From assembly GCF_003576645.1 (NCBI RefSeq), contig NC_044916.1, forward strand, positions 25,457,799 to 25,521,798: DNA of 64,000 bases, read 5' to 3'. Below are positions 11,574 through 26,869 of this stretch, piece by piece. The notes below the pieces were generated by a model. It made no database searches, was not told the origin of the DNA, and saw nothing but the letters and a program-made list of their open reading frames with translations. Numbering within the stretch: position 1 is the stretch's first letter; each line of letters opens with the position of its first letter. This DNA is from Ipomoea triloba. Lineage: Eukaryota > Streptophyta > Magnoliopsida > Solanales > Convolvulaceae. The position numbers were made by a program, and so were the translations under genes.

Positions 11574-12446
11574 TTGCTCGACAATTAAGCCTAAATTATA
11601 AATACATAAATCAAATTGCAAGAATAGCTAACTGCAATATGAAACTACATGCCACATGATAAAAGTAAACATTCTATTAGAGGAGTTCTGGTACTCACAT
11701 AACAACAACAATACTGCAATACAATACAATACAATTCAATGTACATACTTAGCATTAAACACAGTGCATAAAACAAAAGCATTTTGTTTAAAACAAATGA
11801 AAATTGCATAATACACTTTTATGTAAACACAATGCATAAAACAAAAGCACCGAATACTACTTACATCTCAAAAGTTCCATACGAACACATAGGCACGAAT
11901 TTAGTTAAAATTAATAGTTTAGACATCGAAAACTTTCTACATTGCAGCATCTTCAATTCGAATTACTTCTCAAATTACCCGAACTCATTTTTGTACTTTC
12001 ACTTTGGAGAACTTGAAATTATGAGCCTTTCTCAAACTAATATTGAAGTAACTTCAAAAGCATGAAATCTCTTTTGAAGATCAATGCGTTGAGTTGGATG
12101 GTTTTTAATTTCAATTTAGTTTATGGTTTAGCTAGGGGGATGAAACTGAAGTGCGTGAGATGGAAAAGATTGGATGTGTTTATTATTATTTTTTTATGTC
12201 ATTACGGAAGGTGAGATGGAAAGACAATAATACCCCTGCTAAAATGAGAAAAAAAAATTCGGCTAGAATTGAACGGAGATTGCACGGAAAAGACTAAACT
12301 TGCTAAGAAAGTAATAGTCGTGGGCCAATTCTATAAGATTTAAAAGTCGTGAATTAAAGTTGTTTGTGACAACATAGTCGTGGGATAAAAAGTGTGAAAA
12401 ATTCGTAACAATATTTATTATTTTCCTTTACAAATTCGTAATAATA
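11574..12446 (-). repeat. array unit 8 (873 bp, 101-bp deletion)
   Basis: It lacks about 101 bp between 'aactgcaat' and 'atgaaactacatgcc' near 11638. Units 9 and 10 share the deletion, so these three derive from one deleted ancestor. Confidence 0.8.
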
Positions 12447-13319
12447 TTGCTCGACAATTAAGCCTAAATTATAAATACATAAATCAAATTGCAAGAATAG
12501 CTAACTGCAATATGAACCTACATGCCACATGATAAAAGTAAACATTCTATTAGAGGAGTTCTGGTACTCACATAACAACAACAATACTGCAATACAATAC
12601 AATACAATTCAATGTACATACTTAGCATTAAACACAGTGCATAAAACAAAAGCATTTTGTTTAAAACAAATGAAAATTGCATAATACACTTTGATGTAAA
12701 CACAATGCATAAAACAAAAGTACCGAACACTACTAACATCTCAAAAGTTCCATACGAACCCATAGGCACGGATTTAGTTAAAATTAATAGTTTAGACATC
12801 TAAAACTTTCTACATTGCAGCATCTTCAATTCGAATTACTTCTCAAATTACCCGAACTCATTTTTGTACTTTCACTTTGGAGAACTTGAAATTATGAGCC
12901 TTTCTCAAACTAATATTGAAGTAACTTCAAAAGCATGAAATCTCTTTTGAAGATCAATGCGTTGAGTTGGATGGTTTTTAATTTCAATTTAGTTTATGGT
13001 TTAGCTAGGGGGATGAAACTGAAGTGCGTGAGATGGAAAAGATTGGATGTGTTTATTATTATTTTTTTATGTCATTACGGAAGGTGAGATGGAAAGACAA
13101 TAATACCCCTGCTAAAATGAGAAAAAAAAATTCGGCTAGAATTGAACGGAGATTGCACGGAAAAGACTAAACTTGCTAAGAAAGTAATAGTCGTGGGCCA
13201 ATTCTATAAGATTTAAAAGTCGTGAATTAAAGTTGTTTGTGACAACATAGTCGTGGGATAAAAAGTGTGAAAAATTCGTAACAATATTTATTATTTTCCT
13301 TTACAAATTCGTAATAATA
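12447..13319 (-). repeat. array unit 9 (873 bp)
   Basis: Same length and same deletion as unit 8, with very few differences such as 'atgaacctacatgcc'. This is a second recently duplicated pair in the array. Confidence 0.8.
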
Positions 13320-14135
13320 TTGCTCGACAATTAAGCCTAAATTATAAATACATAAATCAAATTGCAAGAATAGCTAACTGCAATATGAACCTACATGCCA
13401 CATGATAAAAGTAAACATTCTATTAGAGGAGTTCTGGTACTCACATAACAACAACAATACTGCAATACAATACAATACAATACAATTCAATGTACACACT
13501 TAGCATTAAACACAGTGCATAAAACAAAAGCATTTTGTTTAAAACAAATGAAAATTGCATAATACACTTTTATGTAAACACAATGCATAAAACAAAAGCA
13601 CCGAACACTACTTACATCTCAAAAGTTCCATACAAACACATAGGCACGGATTTAGTTAAAATTAATAGTTTAGACATCGAAAACTTTCTACATTGCAGCA
13701 TCTTCAATTCGAATTACTTGTCAAATTATCCGAACTCATTTTTGTACTTTCACTTTGGAGAACTTGAAATTATGAGCCTTTCTCAAACTAATATTGAAGT
13801 AACTTCAAAAGCATGAAATCTCTTTTGAAGATCAATGCGTTGAGTTGGATGGTTTTTAATTTCAATTTAGGTTATGGTTTAGCTAGGGGGGATGAAACTG
13901 AAGTTCGTGAGATGAAAAAGATTAGATGTGTTTATTATTATTTTTTTTATGTCATTACGGATGGTTAGATGGAAAGACAATAATACCCCTGCTAAAATGA
14001 GAAAAAAAAAATTCGGCTAGAATTGAACGGAGATTGCACGGAAAAGACTAAACTTACTAAGAAAGTAATAGTCGTGGGCCAATTTTACAAGATTTAAAAG
14101 TCGTAACAATATTTATTCTTTTCCTTTACAAATTC
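13320..14135 (-). repeat. array unit 10 (816 bp, outer edge, terminus trimmed)
   Basis: The outermost unit carries the 101-bp deletion and has in addition lost about 60 bp of the terminal repeat: 'taaaagtcgt' is fused directly to 'aacaatatttattc' at 14103. The 9-bp target sequence GTAACAATA and the host flank are kept. Short 'tcgt' homology at both edges suggests a slippage deletion. Confidence 0.78.
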
Positions 14136-14372
14136 AAGCGGATTATCTGAGAATTTTGTGCTACATGGTTTCCTATTTTTAATTCCCCTACCAAAAGGTA
14201 AACCCAACAACTATGCATATGGACTTGCACTTTGTGCTTGATTGTGAATGTGCTGGAAAACTATTTAAGAATGATTTACTTCTTTGTTCCATTTCACTAT
14301 TCATTGTCAAAGTTTCTCTTTTTTCATTTCTTATTTCTTTTAGTAATTTTAATAAATTTTATAGAAAATTAC
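14136..14372. other. host sequence beyond the MULE array
   Basis: AT-rich sequence starting 'aagcggattatctgag', outside the last repeat unit. No coding or RNA feature is recognised. Confidence 0.5.
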
Positions 14373-14627
14373 GTAATATAATTTATGCCCCTCAATATTA
14401 TGTCAATTATCAATGTCACTCCTGAATTATTAGTGGTGTAAATGTTGCCGCTCAATTTTCAAAAATGGTACATATATTGCCCATCTCGTGGTGTAAATAT
14501 TGCCCCTCCTGGCAGTACAGGAGGGACAATATATGTACCGCTTTTAAAAATTGAGATCAACATTTACACCATTAATAATTCAGGAGTGACATTGATAATT
14601 GACATATTATGGAGAGACATAAATTAC
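14373..14627. mobile_element. fold-back MITE-like element (~255 bp)
   Basis: Two arms of about 115 bp are inverted copies: 'gtaatataatttatgcccct' to 'attgcccctcctg' on the left, 'caggagggacaatatatgt' to 'ggagagacataaattac' on the right. Only a few bases separate them, so the whole element can fold into a hairpin. The arms carry 'gtcaattatcaatgtcactc' and its inverse. A clear target duplication was not found, so the superfamily is uncertain. There is no coding capacity. Confidence 0.72.
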
Positions 14628-15492
14628 AATTTTTCTTTATTTTTAAATTTAATTTCTTGTATTTAATAGTAATTATAATGCAATTCTTAAATATATAAAT
14701 TTTATATATTAATATTGAACTTAATATTATGAAAAATTAAATTAAAAATAACCTCAATCAAGTCTTATTAATTGAATCATATAAATAAAATGGGAGGGAG
14801 TATTATTTTTTACTATTATTATTTTCTTTTCAAACATGTTGGGATTGTTTTTGTAATTGATATTTTTCTTAATAGTCAACATATACCTTATAGTTTGGTT
14901 ATAAAATTAATCAACAATTACTTTGCAATATTTATTTATGAAAAAATATTTATAAATAAAATCTTATAAACACCTGACACACACGTGTTTCCTTCATATT
15001 TCATACTGTTTTAAAATGTCTTTTCATATTTCATAGCGATTGAAAAATATCCTTTTAATATTTCATATAATTATATCTCAACATCTCATTTCTATTTCAG
15101 TGCAACCCAAGTGCGTAACGGTATGGTATATGATGTGCCATAACATGATACCTGGTAACATTTAGATCAAAGGTGGTGTAAAAGGAAAAAAATTATAATT
15201 ACTTTTAAAAGAAGGCATCCAATTTTCATGTTTTTTTTTTTAAAGGGGGATATTTCGCAATATGGAATTATCAGCACCCCTAAACATTAATAATCCAGGA
15301 AGAGGGGAGTGTAGATTAAACAAATTCCAGTGGTGTTAACTTTTGGAAGTTGGAATGGCAAAGAAAAGCACCTCTAGATGTCACATACTTCTTGCTTAGC
15401 AAGTTAGTGTCCAAAGAAAACCACTCAAACATAAATAATTATGTTAAGAAAAAACGATTAATAATAAGGTAAGGTAATCAAGGTGTGTGCCT
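14628..15492. other. AT-rich intergenic sequence 3' of the katanin-like gene
   Basis: Very AT-rich with no gene seen. A loose threefold repeat of 'tttcatatttcata' occurs at about 14993-15070. The 3' untranslated region of the minus-strand katanin-like gene probably occupies the right end, but no unambiguous polyadenylation signal could be chosen. Confidence 0.45.
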
Positions 15493-22210
<6,718 letters not shown>

Positions 22211-22300
22211 ATTTTCAGATTGGAGTCGGAGAGAGAGAAAGAGGATCTTCAACACTCTCTCTTTCTCTCTCTAGGTCGTCGTATTTCTGAAATCTGAACT
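22211..22300 (-). promoter_or_regulatory. probable 5' leader of the katanin-like gene, GA/CT-rich
   Basis: Directly upstream of the ATG at 22210 the minus strand has runs of CT (read on plus as 'ggagagagagaaagagg' and 'ctctctctttctctctctagg'). Such stretches are common in plant 5' untranslated regions and core promoters. No clear TATA box was identified, so the exact start site is open. Confidence 0.35.
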
Positions 22301-23074
22301 CTCCAGTTTGTCAATACTCAATACAGAGTAAACAGACATTCACCAGACATCGAAAAAAAATAAAGTAAAACAGACATATTCACCAATGAAGCTGGAGCAG
22401 GCGCACGTGCTGCATTATATTCGGTTGACTCTTATGTAATAAAAAAAAAATTATATTTAGCCATTTCAAATTTAATTATAGTTAGATTATAGTTAAATTT
22501 AGTTTTCAAAAAAAAAAAGTTAAATTTAATTTCATGATTTTGAATTATTTAGAGATGTAATTGTAATTTTTTAATCTAATAATTTAATTATAGTTTTGCG
22601 TGTAATTTAATGGTCTATTTAAATTTCATTCTTATATAAAATATACAATAGAGCTTGAAAAGGATGCCAAATGCATAATTTTCACATTGTCCATCATATA
22701 AAATATTCCTACATGATTTTACTTATTTTGTGTGATTTGCAAACTATTTTATAGAAATAAATTTTACATAATTTATTCCTTTAGATAGTTGCAACAAAAT
22801 TTCATCCTAAAAAAGTAAAAACAACAACAATAGAGGTTGGTGCATCGACATCAGAAAATACTTCTTCAATATAAAAATTGTTCAAATATTAAATTTATAA
22901 ATCACCAAATTATTTTATATATATAAATTGTTAACAATGTTATAACTCTATACTTTTACGGTAACATAATTAATAATATGGATTATAATATTTGATACAC
23001 TATACGTTCGTACTATAATATTATAAGATTTGGGTTATCATATTTTTTTTATAGAGCATCTAAATTAATATAAA
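22301..23074. other. AT-rich intergenic region upstream of the katanin-like gene
   Basis: Contains the presumed distal promoter of the minus-strand gene and then very AT-rich sequence. No gene or element with recognisable ends was seen before the MULE at 23075. Confidence 0.45.
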
Positions 23075-24636
23075 GAGTTTTTACCCAAAATGGTCCATCG
23101 ACTATTGCTCATTTTCAATTTTACATTTCGACTTTCAATTGCACCTAATGTGGTCCCTCGACTTTCAAAAACTCACCCAATTTGGTCCTCCGTTACATAT
23201 TCCGTCAAATCAGTGTTAAAATGGAGGGCATTTTCGTCCATTTACCTATTGTTAGCCTAATAAACATTGAGAAATAGTTGAAGGACCATTTTGAGAATAG
23301 TCAAGGGACCATTTTGGGAAAAACTATTTTATTTATTTCATTTTTGTTTATTTTCATTGTTTAGACTCTATAAAATTAGAATTTCGATACATTTTTTTCT
23401 TACAAATATAAATAGTTAAAATCGCGCAATCCAACCTCAAAATTTTTAACTTTCTTTACAGACTTTTCCTCTCTAAATATACAAACTATTCCTATGAAGT
23501 TTTACAATAAGTTCCGTAAATTTCATAAATAGTCATATACTTTTTTTTTTATGTTCATAGACAATCAATCACTATGTATCACATTAAATATTACTTTTAC
23601 CATTGAAAATAATATTTTTTTTCAAGCGTAGACACCCAAAGAGTGTAAAATGTAGGGAAAATATTGGACCGAAAGGTAAATTTTTCTAGTAAACTTCTCA
23701 GGTGAGCCGAAAAGTAAAATCTCGTCAATGTTTCCTGCAATATTTTCTGTATTTGATTTCGAAGTAATTATTAAATTTTATATTAATTTACATTATTTAA
23801 GATATTGTATGACATCTTTTATATGTTTTCTTCTTCTTATTTTTTTTATTAATTATTAAGGCAAGTATAATTTATTTTGTAATGTGGACACATTATTTTT
23901 AATAATTTTGATTTAATTAAATTATACCTTAATTATAAAAATCCTACCTAATAATTTTAGTATATTACACGGGACATAATAATTATTATAAATAATGTTT
24001 AATAATTGTCAATTTGTATTCAACAATAAAATTTATAGTTAATTTTTAAGTCAATCATAAAATCTTTTGTGCTGTGGGCACATTATTTTTAATTATTTGA
24101 GTTTAATAATATTATATCTTATTTATAAAAAAAATCCAAAGTAATATATTTAGTATTGCGGATGTGACTAAGAATTATTTTAATCGGTGCTTAAAAAATG
24201 AGTATTTATAAAATTTACGAAACTTATTGTAAATCTGCATAGGAATAGTTTGTAAAGAAGTTAAAAAATTTTAGGATGGATTGCACGATTTTAACTATTT
24301 ATATTTGTAAGAAAAAAAATGTATAGAAATTTTAAGTTTATAGAGTCTAAAAAATGAAAATAAACAAAAATGAAATAAATAAAATAGTTTTTCCCAAAAT
24401 GGTCCCTTGACTATTCTCAAAATGGTCCCTCAACTATTTCTCAATGTTTATTAGGCTAACAATAGGTAAATGGACGGAAATACCCTCCATTTTAACACTG
24501 ATTTGACGGAATATGTAACGGAGGACTAAATTGGGTGAGTTTCTGAAAGTCGAGGGACCACATTAGGTGCAATTGAAAGTCGAAATGCAAAATTGAGAAT
24601 GAGCAATAGTCGAGGGACCATTTTGAGTAAAAACTC
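23075..24636. mobile_element. long-TIR MULE-type element (1562 bp, ~470-bp arms)
   Basis: It begins GAGTTTTTACCCAAAATGG and ends with the inverse. A perfect 10-bp flanking duplication TTAATATAAA lies at 23065-23074 and 24637-24646. The inverted arms extend for about 470 bp (23075 to about 23548; about 24188 to 24636), far longer than ordinary MITE ends, and are well conserved, for example 'ttggtcctccgttacatatt' opposite 'aatatgtaacggaggacta'. The roughly 640-bp centre is AT-rich with no transposase reading frame, so it depends on a protein supplied elsewhere. Confidence 0.85.
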
Positions 24637-24646
24637 TTAATATAAA

Positions 24647-25277
24647 TATAGATACATTCATTATAGTAACTTTAATCTTCTTTTCAAACTTGGGTATTTA
24701 TAAAGCATCTAAATTAATATTTGGAAAATTAAAAATGCTTTAAATTTGTATAATGAATTTCCTTATATGATTTATATAATGCATTGTATGTACACATAAT
24801 TTTAATGTATTTAGGCAAATTTAATAATATATTTTACTTAATTAAAATTTATAGCGCTAGATTTTAAGATGATTCATTTAGAAATTAAAAAATTACTATT
24901 TTAATTTTATCTGATTAAAATAGTACATAAGTATATGTATATATTTGAGTCATAGTACTAAAAAAATGTATGTATTTAAGTGTATTTCTAAATAGTAAAG
25001 AATGTAGATTTAGTTAATTTTATAATTTTATATTTAATTATATTCAATATTGCCTTAATTATAATTAAGGAAATTACATTTATAAATTTTTTTTGTAAGG
25101 GTTAATATAGTCAAAATGTTTATGAATTATCTAATTAAGAGTATGAGTATAAACTTGTTTTAAAATGAAATAGTATTAATGAGTAATCACTGTAATAATC
25201 AACGTGTACTAATTTGTTTTTAATGTCTAAATATAATGATCTTAATTATATATCTAGCAATTTAAATTGTGTGTGTA
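24647..25277. other. AT-rich intergenic sequence
   Basis: About 630 bp of very AT-rich DNA with no recognised gene, RNA or element ends. Confidence 0.5.
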
Positions 25278-25330
25278 CTAGTTTTTCTTATGCGTGATGC
25301 GCAAAATATTAGTGCCCAATATTAGTATTT
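25278..25330 (-). mobile_element. possible Helitron 3' end
   Basis: On the minus strand the sequence ends with a small GC hairpin (TGCG-CATCA-CGCA), about nine bases, then CTAG followed by T, as for Helitron 3' termini. It resembles the end of the Helitron at 36285, including the adjacent 'gggcactaat' / 'gggcattaac' wording. The stem is only four base pairs and no 5' end was located. Confidence 0.45.
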
Positions 25331-25439
25331 TGTATTAAAATTTTAAATTTATTTAAATTTTAATATTGTAAATTGTAAATAATAATAATAATGTAAAATA
25401 TTTTTATAAATTAGATATTCTAAAAAATAAAGAAGTACC

Positions 25440-25557
25440 TTGCAGCCACTCCCATCATCTTTCTCAACCTACTAACTCCACTGAGGCTCGAACCCACTCC
25501 CATCATCCATGTGGAAGTGTTAATCGAGACACTAAATGCCACTTGACCACAAGATCT
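25440..25557 (-). mobile_element. tRNA-derived SINE
   Basis: The minus strand reads GATCTTGTGGTCAAGTGGC, a tRNA-type box A (TGGTCAAGTGG), followed about 50 bp on by GGGTTCGAGCCTC, a box B. This is the internal RNA polymerase III promoter of tRNA-derived SINEs. Related copies occur at 35560-35672 and 63825-63905 on the same strand. It is not a functional tRNA gene, since no cloverleaf with matching arms could be drawn. Confidence 0.6.
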
Positions 25558-26009
25558 TTAACATTTTATGTGTATATATTATTATTATTATTGAAGAAGA
25601 TAAGAAAATATATGGTGGATGCATGTGCATATTAATAATAGTGGAAAAGATAACGGAAGTTATAACGGTAGGGGTATATTTGTCCAAAATATTATGTAGT
25701 ACAACTTTTATAGCATAATGTACAAAAAAAAAAAAAACTTAACGGAAAAAACGGACATAAATGAGGGGTATAACCTTCATTCACATTTATTATGTTTTTA
25801 GATTAGATATAAACAAAAGTATTATTAATGTTTTTTCTATCCATTTATATAGACATATATTATATTTATGATATTTTGTACTCTATGAAAATATATACGA
25901 TATTTTGTATAGAATTGTTATCACTGCTAATCTACTATGATTATACACATTGATTGTTACAATGGTTATTCATTAAGAAAATTTTATTTTAAAATTTGTC
26001 TAAAACTTA
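25558..26009. other. AT-rich intergenic sequence
   Basis: Short inverted wording around 25655-25790 ('cggtaggggtatatttgtcc' with 'atgaggggtataacc') hints at a degenerate MITE, but the ends are not definable. No gene was seen. Confidence 0.35.
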
Positions 26010-26820
26010 TACTATTAAGTTCTGTTTGGAAAACTGAAAAATATTTTCTAGAAATTGATTTCGAGAAAATGTCGCATTTTTTAAAAAATAATTTAATTTT
26101 CTAGTGTTTGGCTAATGGTAAAAAAAAAAAACAAAAACAAAAACAAAAAACTGCAATTGTCTGTTTGGCTTAAAGTTAAAAAATTGTATTTTTTCTGTTT
26201 GGTTCATTTTCAAAAATTGAGCATATTATCGGTTATATAATAAATATAATATTATTATTTAATATTAATAACAACAACAACGACAACAACAACAAATAAT
26301 AATAATAATAATAATAAAAAATAATAATAGTAATAATAAGTAGTGGTGATGACGGTGATGTGATGTGGTGTTGATGGTGGTGGAATGGTGGTGGTGGTAG
26401 TGGTGATGGTGATGGTGGTCGAGGTGTCGTGGTGGTTGTGTAGTGGTGGTAATGGTAGTGGTGTGGTGGTGTGATGGTGGTGGTGACGGTGATGGTGGTA
26501 GTCGTGTCATGGTGGTTGTGTGGTGGTGGTGATGGTGTTGGTGTGGAGTGGTGTGATGGTTGTGGTAGTAACCATCTGAAAACTTTGCAGAGAAATGAGA
26601 GACAAGAGAGAGACAAGAAAATAAATTTTCTGAAAATATCTTCCGACTAAAAATCTTTGAAGACATTTTCTGTCAAATTGATTCTTTTTTTCTTTTTTTT
26701 TTGTGGTTACCAAAATGATGATTTTCTTTTGAGTTTATTTTCTTTGAGTAGCTTAAAAAAAATCCGTAAGATGACTTCTGAAAGCCATTTTCCAAGTTTC
26801 GAAAAGGACCCTTAATTAAA
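26010..26820. mobile_element. MITE-like element with GTG-repeat core
   Basis: The left end 'taagttctgtttggaaaact' and the right end 'aagtttcgaaaaggaccctta' are imperfect inverted copies. Inside, 'gaaaatattttctagaaatt' and 'aaattttctgaaaatatctt' also pair. The centre contains AAC/AAT repeats and a long GTG-rich tract. The right end overlaps the direct repeat that flanks the LINE, so the LINE entered at this element's edge. No target duplication could be fixed. Confidence 0.4.
26270..26570. repeat. (AAC/AAT)n and degenerate (GTG/GAT)n tract
   Basis: AAC and AAT trinucleotides (26270-26335) are followed by about 230 bp of GTGGTG/GATGGT repeats. The His/Thr/Pro-rich open frames on the minus strand are translations of this simple repeat and not genes. 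Confidence 0.85.
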
Positions 26821-26869
26821 AAAAAAATCATAAACCTTTAGAAATCTTGTTAAATACGTGCATATAGTT
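26789..26869. repeat. left copy of an ~80-bp direct repeat flanking the LINE
   Basis: It runs from 'tttccaagtttc' to 'cgtgcatatagtt' and matches 29367-29446 with only a few differences (mainly in the first 20 bases and one A). It adjoins the poly(A)-side end of the LINE. See the LINE entry. Confidence 0.85.

Larger units (their letters stand above)
1857..14102 (-). mobile_element. Mutator-like element (MULE) with tandemly amplified 5' end
   Basis: The outer left terminus (1857-2057) and the termini inside every array unit align in opposite orientation over nearly 200 bp. Shared blocks are an ACGAnTATGG box, CAACTTTAATT, ACTATTACTTTCTTAGC-like, CAATTCTAG and TATTGTCTTTnCATCTCACC. A 9-bp duplication GTAACAATA lies directly outside the left end (1848-1856) and directly outside the right terminus in each unit (for example 4893-4901, last copy 14103-14111), the size expected for MULEs. 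Between the ends are a transposase N-terminus remnant (3537-3950, -) and nested insertions at 2058-3417. The catalytic transposase domain is absent, so the element is not autonomous. The last terminus is trimmed by about 60 bp. Confidence 0.75.
3963..14135 (-). repeat. tandem array of ten MULE-end units (about 10.2 kb)
   Basis: Ten head-to-tail units start at TTGCTCGACAATT-like sites: 3963, 4935, 6281, 7632, 8605, 9620, 10597, 11574, 12447 and 13320. Lengths are 972, 1346, 1351, 973, 1015, 977, 977, 873, 873 and 816 bp. Read on the minus strand, each unit runs from host flank (about 25 bp), the 9-bp target duplication and the MULE terminal repeat into the transposase 5' leader. Junctions always join host 'caaattcg' to MULE 'taataatattgct'. 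Outside the last unit the host sequence continues as 'caaattcaagcgg'. The arrangement suits unequal exchange or replication slippage after insertion. Each unit contains a roughly 93-codon plus-strand open frame, treated here as fortuitous. Confidence 0.85.

Noticed and set aside
4272..13816. Repeated ~93-codon plus-strand and ~100-codon minus-strand open frames in the array as genes
   Set aside because: They lie in the untranslated leader and terminal repeat of the MULE, are AT-rich and change with indels between units. There is no similarity to any family I know.
3963..14135. CRISPR-like array
   Set aside because: Regular repeats of about 1 kb in plant DNA with no short repeat/spacer structure. 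The units are MULE ends.
25440..25557. Functional tRNA gene
   Set aside because: Box A and box B are present, but no acceptor stem or full cloverleaf could be drawn and the copies diverge, as in SINEs.
26233..26713. His/Thr/Pro-rich open frames
   Set aside because: Direct translations of GTG/GAT and AAT simple repeats.
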